In this document: positions 1-9,922 of the stretch, in pieces
How positions within the stretch are numbered: position 1 is the first letter of the stretch
How the letters are laid out: every line of letters begins with the position of its first letter
Source of the DNA: Pseudomonas sp. Q2-TVG4-2
Lineage (GTDB): Bacteria > Pseudomonadota > Gammaproteobacteria > Pseudomonadales > Pseudomonadaceae
Length of the DNA stretch: 64,000 nucleotides
NCBI RefSeq assembly: GCF_013620795.1
Contig: NZ_LGLW01000006.1
Span: 423,850 to 487,849 of the forward strand
Reading direction: 5' to 3'
Position numbers and translations under genes: made by a program
Notes under the pieces: model-generated
The model's input: the letters and a program-made list of their open reading frames with translations, nothing else
Database searches by the model: none
Told to the model about the DNA's origin: nothing

Positions 1-1253
1 CGCGGATTGCCGCAACGGAAATTGACGATGCGGTTGTGCTCGGTGCGGCCCTGAAGCATGCCCGGGTCTTTCTTGGAGTAATCGGTGACCAGAATGCGCT
101 GCTGCGTACCCACCATCCGTCGGCTGTTCTCGAAGCCCTGCTGACTGATGCGTTGTTGCAGGACCGCCAGCCGCTGCTTTTTCACCTCGTCCGGCGTCTC
201 GTCGACCAGATCCGCCGCCGGCGTGCCGGGCCGCGAGCTGTAGACGAAGGAATAGGAGAAGTCGAAGCCGACGTCTGCGATCAGCTTCATGGTCTGCTCG
301 AATTCCTTCTCGGTTTCGCCGGGGAAACCGACGATAAAGTCCGAGCTGATCAGAATGTCCGGTACCGCTGCCTTTAGCTTGCGAATCCGGGATTTATATT
401 CCAGTGCCGTATGGTTGCGCTTCATGGCCGCCAGCACGCGGTCGGAGCCCGACTGTACTGGCAGGTGCAGGTACTTCACCAACTCCGGCACTTCAGCGTG
501 GGCCTGGATCAGCGCGTCGGAGAATTCCAGCGGATGGCTCGTGGTGTAGCGAATGCGGTCGATGCCATCGACCGCGGCCACCACGCGGATCAGTTCGGCC
601 AGATCGGCGGTGCGTCCGTCATGGGTGGCGCCACGGTAGCCGTTGACGTTCTGGCCCAGCAGCGTGACTTCACGAACGCCGTTTTCGGCGAGATGGACCA
701 CTTCGGCGAGCACATCGTCGAACGGTCGGCTGACTTCCTCGCCGCGCGTGTAGGGCACGACGCAGAAGGTGCAGTATTTGCTGCAGCCTTCCATGACCGA
801 GACGAAAGCCGTCGGGCCATCGACGCGCGGCTCGGGAAGGCGGTCGAATTTCTCGATTTCAGGGAAGGAAATGTCCACTTGCGGCTTTTTCGTAGTACGT
901 GCCGCGTCAATCATTTCCGGCAGACGGTGCAGGGTCTGCGGGCCGAACACCACGTCGACGTAGGGCGCACGGTCGCGGATCGCCGCGCCTTCCTGGCTCG
1001 CCACACAGCCGCCGACACCGATCACCAGCTGCGGGTTGTCCAGCTTCAACTCACGCCAGCGACCCAGTTGCGAGAACACCTTCTCCTGGGCCTTTTCACG
1101 AATCGAGCAGGTATTGAGCAGGATCACGTCGGCCTCAGCCGGGTTGGTGGTGATCTCGAGAGGCTGCTGCTCGCCCAGCAAGTCGACCATGCGCGAGCTG
1201 TCGTACTCGTTCATCTGGCAACCATGGGTTTCGATATAGAGCTTGCGGGTCAT
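1..1253 (-). CDS. miaB: tRNA-2-methylthio-N6-dimethylallyladenosine synthase MiaB (3-prime end cut by the window)
   Basis: Radical-SAM methylthiotransferase that adds the 2-methylthio group to i6A37 of tRNAs reading UNN codons. Translation from the ATG at 1253-1251 begins [12 protein letters not shown], the classic MiaB start with the first Fe-S cysteine, followed by NTCSIR and GVGGC, which supply the other auxiliary-cluster cysteines. The radical-SAM motif CSKYCTFC lies about 150 residues in. Some 417 codons are visible and the frame is open at position 1, so the end of the C-terminal TRAM domain lies outside the window (full length is usually about 440-475 residues). The gene lies downstream of a Sel1 protein on the same strand, as in other pseudomonads. 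Identification is firm; only the C-terminus is missing. Confidence 0.97.
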   Translation of the reverse strand, partial: MTRKLYIETHGCQMNEYDSSRMVDLLGEQQPLEITTNPAEADVILLNTCSIREKAQEKVFSQLGRWRELKLDNPQLVIGVGGCVASQEGAAIRDRAPYVDVVFGPQTLHRLPEMIDAARTTKKPQVDISFPEIEKFDRLPEPRVDGPTAFVSVMEGCSKYCTFCVVPYTRGEEVSRPFDDVLAEVVHLAENGVREVTLLGQNVNGYRGATHDGRTADLAELIRVVAAVDGIDRIRYTTSHPLEFSDALIQAHAEVPELVKYLHLPVQSGSDRVLAAMKRNHTALEYKSRIRKLKAAVPDILISSDFIVGFPGETEKEFEQTMKLIADVGFDFSYSFVYSSRPGTPAADLVDETPDEVKKQRLAVLQQRISQQGFENSRRMVGTQQRILVTDYSKKDPGMLQGRTEHNRIVNFRCGNP

Positions 1254-1409
1254 GTTACGGGGCCGGCGTTGTGCAAAAAATGACCGGCGATTATACGGCC
1301 AGGACGTGGGCGATAAAAGCGGAAGAGCAGCGGTAAGCTTCAAACCAAGTTTCAAGTAAAAAGCCGAACCGTTTTACACCCATTTTGGTGCCAGCTCGCT
1401 TGCAGCTTG

Positions 1410-1934
1410 TTACTCACCCGCCGTCTGCAGGTCCATCAGATAATCGCGAAAGATCTGTCCCAGCACCTGAGTGGCGATTTCCAGCTCGTCGCGGCGCATC
1501 TGTGCTGAAACGCGATCGGCCGTGTCCAGTGCGTCTTCCTCACCATTGACCGCCGACATCTTCAGCACCACATAGGCCTGGATGTTGTTTGCCGGCACGC
1601 CTTCGCCGCGAAAGAACATCACGCCGAGTCGGTGCTGCGCCAGAGCGTGGCCCTGAAGGGATGCCTGTTCGAACCAGTGCAGGGCCTTGGCCAAGTCGCG
1701 AGGCGTGCGACGACCATCGTAATGGTATTCACCAAGCTCATAGGCGGCCTGCAGATCACCTTCATTGGCGGCCTGCTCGCACGCGCGCAGGGATTCACGC
1801 ATCGCTTCCGGGGCAGTATTGAGCGCACAGCGGGAAGTTGCCGGAATCAGCAGCGAATTGCCGCCTGCGGTGGCCAGCAGGGGCGTGAGAAGCAGCAGGC
1901 AGCCAAGGGCGAGGCTGCGGCCGGTGCGAGTCAT
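1410..1934 (-). CDS. Secreted Sel1-like repeat (SEL1/TPR) protein
   Basis: A 174-residue protein with an N-terminal signal peptide (basic start, then a LALGCLLLLTPLLATA core) and Sel1-type alpha-alpha repeats. The signatures are YELGEYHYDGR with DLAKALHWFEQAS, then ALAQHRLGVMFFRGEGV with NNIQAYVVLKMSA. Sel1 proteins are generally periplasmic or secreted protein-interaction scaffolds; no specific partner can be named here. The C-terminal third, after the repeats, is helical and not recognised. The gene sits between miaB and a membrane-protein gene, all on the minus strand, with about 155 bases to the miaB start, so co-transcription with miaB is possible. Family assignment is good; function is unknown. 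Confidence 0.85.
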   Translation of the reverse strand: MTRTGRSLALGCLLLLTPLLATAGGNSLLIPATSRCALNTAPEAMRESLRACEQAANEGDLQAAYELGEYHYDGRRTPRDLAKALHWFEQASLQGHALAQHRLGVMFFRGEGVPANNIQAYVVLKMSAVNGEEDALDTADRVSAQMRRDELEIATQVLGQIFRDYLMDLQTAGE

Positions 1935-2054
1935 GGATCAAGGCGCCTCGAAGAGCAGGGCGGTGACTGAATGTCCGGCAGAAACGAGCCGACGTTCACA
2001 TTATGGATAAGCCGATGCCTGCTTACAAAGGCTTTGATGGCGCGTGTTCGGCTT

Positions 2055-2684
2055 TTATGCAGGCGCGCTGCGCTCCTCGCGAAGATTCCCTGGCAAATTC
2101 AGCAACAGCCAGGCAGTTAAGGGGCAGACCAGTGCGAGCCAAAGCTGCTGATAAGCACCGAACGGGTTGGGTCCGATCGACAGCCCGGTCCAGGACAACA
2201 ATGCCAGCATCAGCGCGCCGCAGGCCACGCCTGCAGCGGCCTGCCGCCGCGCGGGCCATTGCAGCAGGCCGGCGTAAGCCACCAGCAGTGCACTGAGCAG
2301 GCCCAATGCGAGCGCGTAAGGTGCACTCCAGCCGAGTTGCCGAGCGAGTTCGAAGAAGGCGCACAGTCCTATTACGACTCGGCCCCAGGTAGGGCGGCTC
2401 CAGACCCACTGGCGGCTCAGCGTCAGCGCCACCACGCCGACCAATGGTAGTCCGAGCAGCAGGGTCGCCTGCAATAACCAGCGCTCTGCTTCTAGAGTGT
2501 CGAGGCCGAATGCCTGTCTTGCCAGAGCGCAGGCCCCGGTGCCGGCCGCCAGGCTAAAGGCGAGCAAGGCACAGAACAGGGCTGGCTGGTCCGGCTCGCC
2601 ATAACCGCGGCGCGCCGTCCCGATCCAGATCGCGCTGGCCAGCGCGGTGACCACTAGCAGTGCAGCTTGTAGCAAGTCGGACAT
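2055..2684 (-). CDS. Multi-pass inner-membrane protein of unknown function
   Basis: A 209-residue hydrophobic protein with about six predicted membrane segments (for example LLQAALLVVTALASAIW, ALFCALLAFSLAAGTGACAL, LLLGLPLVGVVALTL and the last, LWLALVCPLTAWLLLNL). No catalytic motif or family signature was recognised. Its ATG shares one base with the TGA stop of hemL (TGATG, 2682-2686), so it is almost certainly translated together with hemL and is the last gene of the thiD-thiE-hemL group. The coupling suggests co-expression with tetrapyrrole and thiamin synthesis but does not show a role in it. Confidence 0.8.
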   Translation of the reverse strand: MSDLLQAALLVVTALASAIWIGTARRGYGEPDQPALFCALLAFSLAAGTGACALARQAFGLDTLEAERWLLQATLLLGLPLVGVVALTLSRQWVWSRPTWGRVVIGLCAFFELARQLGWSAPYALALGLLSALLVAYAGLLQWPARRQAAAGVACGALMLALLSWTGLSIGPNPFGAYQQLWLALVCPLTAWLLLNLPGNLREERSAPA

Positions 2685-3973
2685 CAGGCTGATTTCAACC
2701 GGGAAAAGGCGCGCTCGGCGGCATCGAGGGTCAGCTGCAGCTCCTTGTCGCCATGGGCAATGGAAGTGAAGCCGGCTTCGAATGCGCTGGGCGCAAGATA
2801 TACGCCGCCCTCGAGCATCAGGTGGAAGAACCGCTTGAAGCGCTCGGCGTCGCTGCCCATGACGTCGTCGAAGGTGACGATGTCGTCCGCTTCGCTGAAA
2901 TAGAGACCAAACATGCCGCCGACCTGGGTGGTGACGAAGGGAATGCCGGCGGCCGCTGCGCGCGCCTTCAAACCCTGCAGCATGCGGGTGGTGTAGGCGG
3001 TGAGTTCCTCATGGAAGCCGGGACGGCTGATGAGCCTCAGGGTGGTCAGGCCGGCAGCCATCGCCAATGGATTGCCGGACAGGGTGCCCGCCTGGTAGAC
3101 CGGACCCAGCGGGGCGATGCGCTCCATGATGGCGCGCTTGCCGCCGAAGCAGCCGACCGGCATGCCCCCGCCGATGATCTTGCCGAAGGTGGTCAGGTCC
3201 GGGGCGACGCCATAGTGGGCCTGGGCACCGCCGAGGGCGACGCGAAAGCCGGTCATGACTTCATCGAAGATCAACACCACGCCATGTTTATCGCATTGCT
3301 CGCGTAGCCCCTGCAGATAACCGGGTGCCGGTGGTACGCAGTTCATATTGCCGGCGACAGGCTCGACGATGATGCAGGCGACCTCGGCGCCGACCTCGGC
3401 GAGCATTTTCTCGACGGCGGCCAGGTCGTTGAACGGCAGGGTCAGGGTGTGTTTGGCGAACGCCGCCGGCACGCCCGCAGAGCTGGGTACGCCCTGGGTC
3501 AGGGCGCCGGAGCCGGCCTTTACCAGCAGGCTGTCGGAGTGCCCGTGGTAGCAGCCTTCGAACTTTATGATGCTGTCGCGTCCGGTATAGCCACGAGCCA
3601 GGCGAATGGCACTCATGGTCGCTTCGGTGCCGGAGCTGACCATGCGCACCATCTCCATGGACGGCACCAGGCTGCAGACCAATTCGGCCATTTCGGTTTC
3701 CATGGCGGTCGGCGCGCCGTAGGACAGACCATGTTCCAACTGGCGCCGCACTGCGTCGAGGACCTCGGGATGGCTGTGGCCGAGAATCATCGGGCCCCAG
3801 GAGCCGACATAATCGACATAGCGCTTGTCATCCTCGTCGATGACGTAGGCACCTTCGGCGTGCTTGAGAAACAGCGGCGTGCCGCCAACGCTCCGGAACG
3901 CGCGAACTGGGGAGTTTACGCCGCCGGGAATGTGATTCTGCGCATTGGCGAAGAGGGTTTCGGAACGGGACAT
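2684..3973 (-). CDS. hemL: Glutamate-1-semialdehyde 2,1-aminomutase HemL
   Basis: PLP enzyme of the C5 haem pathway that converts glutamate-1-semialdehyde to 5-aminolevulinate in the cytoplasm. The 429-residue product has the expected length. It contains [10 protein letters not shown] at the N-terminus, the class-III aminotransferase segment [10 protein letters not shown], and the PLP-binding lysine in [14 protein letters not shown]. The frame stays open upstream to 4030, but the start at 3973 is chosen because the protein then begins [11 protein letters not shown], as in other HemL, and has GAGAGG five bases upstream. It follows thiE by about 65 bases on the same strand and its stop overlaps the next membrane-protein gene. 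Confidence 0.97.
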   Translation of the reverse strand: MSRSETLFANAQNHIPGGVNSPVRAFRSVGGTPLFLKHAEGAYVIDEDDKRYVDYVGSWGPMILGHSHPEVLDAVRRQLEHGLSYGAPTAMETEMAELVCSLVPSMEMVRMVSSGTEATMSAIRLARGYTGRDSIIKFEGCYHGHSDSLLVKAGSGALTQGVPSSAGVPAAFAKHTLTLPFNDLAAVEKMLAEVGAEVACIIVEPVAGNMNCVPPAPGYLQGLREQCDKHGVVLIFDEVMTGFRVALGGAQAHYGVAPDLTTFGKIIGGGMPVGCFGGKRAIMERIAPLGPVYQAGTLSGNPLAMAAGLTTLRLISRPGFHEELTAYTTRMLQGLKARAAAAGIPFVTTQVGGMFGLYFSEADDIVTFDDVMGSDAERFKRFFHLMLEGGVYLAPSAFEAGFTSIAHGDKELQLTLDAAERAFSRLKSA

Positions 3974-4038
3974 GCGGGCCTCTCGATCAAGGAATACGGG
4001 AATACAGGTTGGACGCGGGCGTCCTGCCATGACGCCGG

Positions 4039-4677
4039 TCAGCTACCGGCGAACAGTTCGCTGAAGGCATGCGCGCGACGTTCGACCTCGCTGGCCGACT
4101 CGGCCGCGAACAGCGCATGCACCACGGCGACCAGGCTGGCCCCACGCGCGATCAGATCCGGCGCGTTTTCCAGCGTGACGCCGCCGATCACGGTAATCGG
4201 CAGGGTGATGCGCTGCCGTGCCTGCTCGAGCAATTCCAGGGTGGCGGCCGGGGCGCCGGGCTTGGTGTTGGAATCGAAAAATCTGCCGAAGGCGACATAG
4301 CTGGCGCCCTCATGAGCGGCCTGCTCAGCCAGGTCCAGGCGAGCATGACAGGTCGCCCCGATGACGGCTGTGCGGCCCAGCAGGGCCCGCGCCACCGAAA
4401 GCGAACCGTCCTCCTGACCCAGATGCAGGCCGACGCCCAGGCGTGCAGCCAGTTCGGCGTCGTCATTGATGATCAGCTGAGCGCCGTGGCGTTCACAGAG
4501 CTCCCGCAGTGCCTCGGCTTCACGTATCCGACGCTTGTCATCGTCGGACTTGTCGCGGTACTGCAGCAGCCGAGCGCCGCCCTTCAGCGCCGCCTCGGCG
4601 TACGGCAGCAGACGCCCGTCGGCCAGCAGCTTGCTGTCAGTGATGGCGTAGAGACCGCGCAGCTTGGTGTCTTTCAT
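4039..4677 (-). CDS. thiE: Thiamine-phosphate synthase ThiE
   Basis: Joins HMP pyrophosphate and THZ phosphate to make thiamin monophosphate. The 212-residue TIM barrel starts [14 protein letters not shown]. It shows QYRDKS for pyrophosphate binding, [14 protein letters not shown] and the GGV phosphate-binding loop ([12 protein letters not shown]). The reading frame runs on upstream into thiD, but the extension is proline-rich antisense-like sequence, so the ATG at 4677 is preferred. Only 13 bases separate it from the stop of thiD, so thiD and thiE are clearly co-transcribed, with hemL following. Confidence 0.96.
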   Translation of the reverse strand: MKDTKLRGLYAITDSKLLADGRLLPYAEAALKGGARLLQYRDKSDDDKRRIREAEALRELCERHGAQLIINDDAELAARLGVGLHLGQEDGSLSVARALLGRTAVIGATCHARLDLAEQAAHEGASYVAFGRFFDSNTKPGAPAATLELLEQARQRITLPITVIGGVTLENAPDLIARGASLVAVVHALFAAESASEVERRAHAFSELFAGS

Positions 4678-4690
4678 CTGCAGGCTCCAG

Positions 4691-5485
4691 TCAGGGCAGA
4701 TCCAGCGGCAGCCTACGGGGGATGTACTGTCCGCGGCCGGGGGATTCAGCATCACGAAGGGTGCGCCAGGTGTAGTCGAGGGCGGATTTGACGGCGCTGG
4801 CGAGCCCTTCGCCAAGGGCCAGACGGCCGGCGAGAGCACTGGCCAGGGTACAGCCGGAACCATGATAGCTACCCGGCAGACGCTGGCAGCTGAAATCGTG
4901 TCGGCTACCGTCGCGCGAGTAGAGACGGTTGTGGACCTCGGTCTCGTCGCCGTGTCCGCCGGTGATCAACAGATGACGAATGTAAGGCAATAGCTTCTGC
5001 GCGCACTCGTCGGCGCTGCCCTCGGGCAATTCGGCAAGAATTCGCGCTTCGGGCAGGTTCGGCGTAGCGATAGTCGCCACCGGAAACAGGCTCTCGCGCA
5101 TGGCGTAGCCGACTTCGTCCTTGCCCAGTGCGCCGCCGCCGCCAGCGCGTAGCACCGGGTCGCAAATCAGGGGTACGCCGGGCAGTTTCTGCATGATTTC
5201 CAGCACTGTCTCGACCATTTCCACCGAGCCGAGCATGCCCAGCTTGACTGCAGCGATCGGCAGATCGGCGATGACCGCATTGGCCTGGGCCAGCACCCAG
5301 TCGCGATCGAGCACGCGGAAATCGCTAACATCAACGGTGTCCTGCACGGTCAGTGCGGTGACGGCCGGGGCGGCGTGACAACCCTGAGCGATCAGCGCTT
5401 CTATGTCCGCCTGCAATCCGGCGCCGCCACTCGGGTCGTGGCCGGAAAGGCAGAGAACGACAGGGCGAGAGCAAGGGCCGGTCAT
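4691..5485 (-). CDS. thiD: Hydroxymethylpyrimidine/phosphomethylpyrimidine kinase ThiD
   Basis: Phosphorylates HMP and HMP-phosphate to give HMP pyrophosphate, the pyrimidine half of thiamin. The 264-residue ribokinase-fold protein opens with [21 protein letters not shown], the typical ThiD start, and has the ALTVQDT segment and the anion-hole/catalytic region [15 protein letters not shown] near residue 210. It is the first gene of the minus-strand thiD-thiE-hemL group and is divergent from the histidine kinase at 5724. The roughly 240-base gap between them carries both promoters. No TPP riboswitch was seen in that gap. Confidence 0.96.
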   Translation of the reverse strand: MTGPCSRPVVLCLSGHDPSGGAGLQADIEALIAQGCHAAPAVTALTVQDTVDVSDFRVLDRDWVLAQANAVIADLPIAAVKLGMLGSVEMVETVLEIMQKLPGVPLICDPVLRAGGGGALGKDEVGYAMRESLFPVATIATPNLPEARILAELPEGSADECAQKLLPYIRHLLITGGHGDETEVHNRLYSRDGSRHDFSCQRLPGSYHGSGCTLASALAGRLALGEGLASAVKSALDYTWRTLRDAESPGRGQYIPRRLPLDLP

Positions 5486-5723
5486 CGATGGGTTCCCCGT
5501 ATGCGTGGCGTAATGGTTGGCCAGGGCTAGGCGCAGCCAATTTTAAGGCGTGCGAGCTTATCACCAATCGACTTGGGCGGCTTGCACGGACGAGTGGCGA
5601 GCGCGTTGATTGCAGAACGGCCTCGTGGGTTCATCCTGGCATGCTAAAGTGCCATCTATTTGCGGGCCGCGAGCGTTCAGGGAGCCGGATTCTTCTGACG
5701 CGGCCCGGCAGGTCTTAAATGCC

Positions 5724-7667
5724 ATGCGCTACTTTTTCATCTTCATTCTCGGTCTGCTGCCGACGTTGGTTGGCGCAGTCGTGTTCGACGACAGCACTCG
5801 GCGTCTACCGCTGGGTCATCACATGGCGGTGCTGGAGGACCCCGGCCGGGGCGCCACCATCGCGGATGTGCTCGCGCTCGATGCGGCCGGGCGTTTCATC
5901 GATCATCGGGACGATGTGCTCAATGCGGGCTATTCGCGTTCGGCCTTCTGGCTGCGCGTCGACTTGCAATACCGCGCCAATCATTCCCACGAGCGTAATC
6001 GCTGGTGGTTGGAGCTGGCGTACCCGCCGCTGGATCGACTGGATATTTATCTGCCTGATGGTCAGGGTGGCTACTACATAGCCGGGCAGAGCGGCGACTC
6101 GTTGCCTTTCAGCCAACGGCAGATCAAGCAGCGCAACCACCTGTTCGAGCTGGAGCTGGCACCTGACCGGCCGCAACGGATCTACCTGCGGGTGGAGAGC
6201 GAGGGCTCGATCCAGGTGCCGCTGACGTTATGGGCGCCAGTGGGCTATCTCGAGGAGCAGTCGGCACACATCTACGTGCTGGCAATTATCTATGGCGTGC
6301 TGCTGGTGATGCTGGTCTACAACCTGTTCATCTACCTCAGCGTGCGAGATCGCAGCTACCTTTATTACATCCTTTATATCGGGTCGTTCGGCCTCTACCA
6401 GGTCTCGGTCAACGGCCTGGGCGTGCAATATCTCTGGCCTGACTCGTCATGGTGGGCCAATGCGTCCACGCCGTTTCTGATCGGTGCGGCGGCCCTCTTC
6501 GGCAGTCAGTTCGCCCGTAGTTTCCTGCATACCCGCGAGCACAGCCTCTGGATCGACCGCGCCCTCATCGCGCTGATGGCGTTCGGGGGGCTGACCATGG
6601 TGTTAGCGCTCACGAACAGCTATTCGCTGGCGCTGCGCCTGGCCACCTTGCTCGCGCTCTGTTTCATTGTGGTGATCCTCATCGCCGGAAGCGTGGCCTG
6701 GTACCGTGGGATGCGTGTGGCCCGTTATTTTTTGATCGCCTGGACGGCCTTTCTCCTCGGCGGATTAATCAACACGCTGATGGTGTTGGGCTATCTGCCG
6801 CACACTTTTATCACCATGTATGCCGGGCAGATCGGCTCCGCCCTCGAGGTTGCGTTGCTATCGCTGGCATTGGCCGACCGCATCAATGCGATGCGGGAAG
6901 AGCGCGCCATTATGTTGGAGGAAACCGGCCGGAAGCTGGAGGAGATGAACCGCGAGCTGGCCGAGAGTAATCGTCTCAAGGATCAATTCCTGGCGAATGT
7001 CACCCATGAGCTGCGCACGCCCATGCATGGCGTTTTGGGCGGCCTCGACCTGATGCGGACCCTCGAGCTGACTGGCGAACTGGAACAATACCAGCGCATC
7101 GCAACTGGCTCGGCCCGCGAGATGATGCGCTTGGTCAACGATATCCTCGCTCTGACCGAACTGCAGGCCGGCAAGCTTCAGGTGCGTAATGAGCCGTTCG
7201 GGTTGCGGGCAATGGTCGACGAGCTTTATATGCTTTACGGGGCCCGTGCTGCGGTGCGTGGGGTGGGATTCGAGCTCGACCTTGCCAGCCGGCTGCCCGA
7301 TAGGTTGGTCGGCGATGCCGCCAAGCTGAAGCAGTGCCTCGGCTATCTGCTCGACAACGCCATCAAGTTCACCCTGCAGGGACGCGTGACGCTGGCATTA
7401 ACCGGACATGACGAGGCTGATTCCCGGTTCATGCTGGAAGTGGACGTGACTGATACCGGGGTCGGTTTCAAAACGCCCGCCGATGACACTCTTTTTCACT
7501 ATTTCCGCCAGCTGGACGGCAGCATGACCCGACAATATGGCGGTCTGGGCATCGGCCTTTCACTCTGTCGGCAGCTGGTCGAGTTGCAAGGCGGTGAAAT
7601 CTCTTATCAGTCGGAACCGGGGCGGGGCAGCCGCTTCAAGGTGCGCCTGCCGCTCCAGTTGCCTTGA
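5724..7667 (+). CDS. 7TM-DISM sensor histidine kinase, LadS-like but lacking a receiver domain
   Basis: Membrane sensor kinase of 647 residues. A signal peptide (MRYFFIFILGLLPTLVGA) precedes a periplasmic 7TMR-DISMED2 sensor (about 25-165; FWLRVDL and WWLELAYPPLD). Seven membrane helices follow (about 175-370; VLAIIYGVLLVMLVYNLFIY onward), then a short coiled coil, a HisKA domain with phospho-acceptor His428 in NVTHELRTPMHG, and a HATPase domain with DNAIKF, DTGVG and GGLGIGLSL. In P. aeruginosa the gene beside thiD is LadS, which has this layout plus a C-terminal receiver that passes phosphate to the GacS HPt domain. Here the protein stops right after the ATPase (FKVRLPLQLP) and the next 260 bases encode no receiver. 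The upstream frame continues to 5610 but the ATG at 5724 gives the signal peptide. Confidence 0.9.
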   Translation: MRYFFIFILGLLPTLVGAVVFDDSTRRLPLGHHMAVLEDPGRGATIADVLALDAAGRFIDHRDDVLNAGYSRSAFWLRVDLQYRANHSHERNRWWLELAYPPLDRLDIYLPDGQGGYYIAGQSGDSLPFSQRQIKQRNHLFELELAPDRPQRIYLRVESEGSIQVPLTLWAPVGYLEEQSAHIYVLAIIYGVLLVMLVYNLFIYLSVRDRSYLYYILYIGSFGLYQVSVNGLGVQYLWPDSSWWANASTPFLIGAAALFGSQFARSFLHTREHSLWIDRALIALMAFGGLTMVLALTNSYSLALRLATLLALCFIVVILIAGSVAWYRGMRVARYFLIAWTAFLLGGLINTLMVLGYLPHTFITMYAGQIGSALEVALLSLALADRINAMREERAIMLEETGRKLEEMNRELAESNRLKDQFLANVTHELRTPMHGVLGGLDLMRTLELTGELEQYQRIATGSAREMMRLVNDILALTELQAGKLQVRNEPFGLRAMVDELYMLYGARAAVRGVGFELDLASRLPDRLVGDAAKLKQCLGYLLDNAIKFTLQGRVTLALTGHDEADSRFMLEVDVTDTGVGFKTPADDTLFHYFRQLDGSMTRQYGGLGIGLSLCRQLVELQGGEISYQSEPGRGSRFKVRLPLQLP

Positions 7668-7934
7668 ATCCATCCGATATTGGCCCGAGGCTGTGCCGAA
7701 TCAGCGAAGCCGGAACATGCCCGGCGATTTCCCAGACGCGATGCGCAGGTTTTGGCCGAAACCTCACTTTTTCAGCGCAAGTATGCGTGCTTCACTCTCC
7801 TTGCGGGTCGTTGAGAGAGGCGACTCGCGTCGGCCCGGCGATATCCAGACGGTGAGAGGGAGCGACCCCTTCGAGATCACCGCAGCATCTTTCAGCCTGG
7901 TCGATCACCGCTTTCGCCTGCCGAGGAGACGACC

Positions 7935-9584
7935 GTGAGCCTGCATCAATATGCTGAAACCCACGAGGTGCTGAACCAAGTCCCGCCGCTGGACGGTGCG
8001 AACCTGTATCGCCTCGACCTGCCGTTGCAGGAGTGGGTGCGACGTTACAAGGGCGGCTGGGCCGAGTCGCGGCTGGACGCCTACGGCGCACTGGCCGGTG
8101 GTCCGCTGATGGCGGCGGGCTTTCTCGCCAATGACAACAAGCCGGTGTTCAAGAGTCACGACCGCTACGGGCACCGTATCGACTTGGTGGAGTTCCATCC
8201 GGCCTACCATGAACTGATGCGTACCGCGGTCGCGCACGGCATACCGTCGCTGCCCTGGACCAATCCTCAGCCGGGAGCTCAGGTCGCTCGTGCGGCGTTG
8301 ATGTACCTGCATAATCAGGCCGAATCGGGCTCAAGCTGCCCGCTGACCATGACTTACGCCAGCGTCCCCGCCTTGCGCCTGCAGCCCGGCGTCGGCGATC
8401 TCTGGCTGCCAAAGATCCTCAGCCTCGAATACGACCCGCGCAACCTGCCGATGGAGCAGAAGAGCGGCGTCACGATCGGCATGGCGATGACCGAGAAGCA
8501 GGGCGGTACTGACGTGCGCGCCAATACCACCCGTGGGCATGAAGTGGGGGCACGCGGTCCCGGGCAGCTGTACGAGTTGGTCGGGCACAAATGGTTCTGC
8601 TCGGCGCCCATGTGCGATGCCTTTCTGACCTTGGCACAAACCGACAAGGGCTTGTCCTGCTTCCTGCTGCCACGACATCGTCCAGATGGCAGCCGCAACC
8701 AGTTCTATATCCAGCGGCTGAAGAACAAACTGGGCAACTGGTCGAACGCCTCCAGCGAAGTCGAATATCGCGGGGCTCTAGCCTGGATGATTGGCGAGGA
8801 AGGCCGCGGCGTGCCGACCATCATCGAAATGGTCTCCTCGACCCGCTTCGACTGCATGATTGGCTCCAGTTCGTTGATGCGACAGGCGCTGACCCAAGCC
8901 ATGCATCACTGTGCGCATCGTCAGGTCGGTGGGCGGGCACTGTCCGAGCATCCGCTGATGCAGAACGTGCTGGCCGACCTGGCGCTGGAAAGCGAGGCCG
9001 CGCTGGCGTTGACCATGCGCATGGGTCGCGCGCAGGACAATCCTTTCGATGAGCAGGAAGAGAAATTCGCCCGGCTGGTTACCGCCATCGGCAAGTACTG
9101 GATCTGCAAGCGCGCGCCGGAAATGATTGCCGAGGCCAGTGAATGCCTGGGCGGAGCGGGCTACGTCGAAGAGACCATCATGCCGCGCTTGTATCGCGAG
9201 GCGCCGGTCAACTCGATCTGGGAGGGCTCGGGCAACGTGCAGTGCCTGGATGTGCTGCGCGCTTTGTCGAAGGAGCCCGGCGTGATCGACGTGCTGTTCG
9301 CCGAACTTGGCGATGGCCATGGCGACACCCGCCTTCAGGCGCATATCGCCCGGCTGCAGGCCGCGTTCACCGACACCGCCGATATCCAGTACCGCGCCCG
9401 CCAGCTGACCGAAGACGTCGCCGTCGCGCTGCAGGCCAAACTGCTGCTCGAAGCCGGCAACAGCGCTGTCTCCGATGCCTTTATCGCCAGCCGCCTGGAT
9501 GGCCATGGGCGGGTCTTCGGTACGTTGCCGCGCGGGCTGGACATCAGCGCCTTGCTGGCGCGCAGCGCGCCCTTCGTCGAGTAG
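7935..9584 (+). CDS. aidB: AidB-type acyl-CoA dehydrogenase family flavoprotein
   Basis: A 549-residue FAD protein of the acyl-CoA dehydrogenase superfamily. AidB proteins bind DNA and flavin and belong to the adaptive response to alkylation damage in E. coli (541 residues there). The start GTG at 7935 has GGAG seven bases upstream. Diagnostic segments are the N-terminal HEVLNQVPPL, CPLTMTYASVPAL, the flavin-binding MTEKQGGTDVR, GHKWFCSAPMCDAF, and the C-terminal ECLGGAGYVEE and NSIWEGSGNV, which match AidB better than short-chain acyl-CoA dehydrogenases. Its place between the LadS-type gene and amn is the usual one in Pseudomonas. The in vivo substrate and the alkylation role are inferred from the family only. 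Confidence 0.88.
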   Translation: MSLHQYAETHEVLNQVPPLDGANLYRLDLPLQEWVRRYKGGWAESRLDAYGALAGGPLMAAGFLANDNKPVFKSHDRYGHRIDLVEFHPAYHELMRTAVAHGIPSLPWTNPQPGAQVARAALMYLHNQAESGSSCPLTMTYASVPALRLQPGVGDLWLPKILSLEYDPRNLPMEQKSGVTIGMAMTEKQGGTDVRANTTRGHEVGARGPGQLYELVGHKWFCSAPMCDAFLTLAQTDKGLSCFLLPRHRPDGSRNQFYIQRLKNKLGNWSNASSEVEYRGALAWMIGEEGRGVPTIIEMVSSTRFDCMIGSSSLMRQALTQAMHHCAHRQVGGRALSEHPLMQNVLADLALESEAALALTMRMGRAQDNPFDEQEEKFARLVTAIGKYWICKRAPEMIAEASECLGGAGYVEETIMPRLYREAPVNSIWEGSGNVQCLDVLRALSKEPGVIDVLFAELGDGHGDTRLQAHIARLQAAFTDTADIQYRARQLTEDVAVALQAKLLLEAGNSAVSDAFIASRLDGHGRVFGTLPRGLDISALLARSAPFVE

Positions 9585-9922
9585 GTCGGTATGGCGTCCA
9601 GGCTGCTGGCGGCGTTCTGCCTGTCCGTTCACGCCAGCATTACACTGCGCCTGAATCCGCCTAGACACGGCGCCGCCAAGCATGGTCCGAACCGACCGTG
9701 CGAGCCGCCCCGTGCGTCAAGCGGCTGCGCCGTATCCTCTACTTGGTCGTGAGATACGAATGCCACCCCAGGACTGGCTCCCCTCTATGTATCAATGGTT
9801 GGGGCGCGGATCGATCATGGGTCGGGCGGCCGCCTCGGTTCGGTGATTCTCCGCGCGCTGGTGCTACCGCTGTCATCGAACAGCAGGCAAGATGTTTCCA
9901 ATGACCGAACAAGGGAACCATC
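9585..9922. other. Intergenic stretch between aidB and amn
   Basis: About 340 bases with no convincing gene. Short open frames exist on both strands but have no ribosome binding site or recognisable product. The only functional element seen is AAGGGA, about seven bases before the amn start. The amn promoter probably lies here but no clear -35/-10 pair could be chosen. Confidence 0.5.

Noticed and set aside
411..1283. Long plus-strand frame of 290 codons
   Set aside because: Exact antisense of miaB, whose minus-strand translation shows all Fe-S and radical-SAM motifs. Its product is a histidine- and arginine-rich shadow.
3974..4030. Nineteen-residue N-terminal extension of HemL
   Set aside because: The extension is not seen in HemL proteins; a GAGAGG site and family length favour the ATG at 3973.
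3449..4300. Plus-strand frame of 283 codons across hemL and thiE
   Set aside because: Antisense to two firmly identified enzyme genes; no ribosome binding site or family signature.
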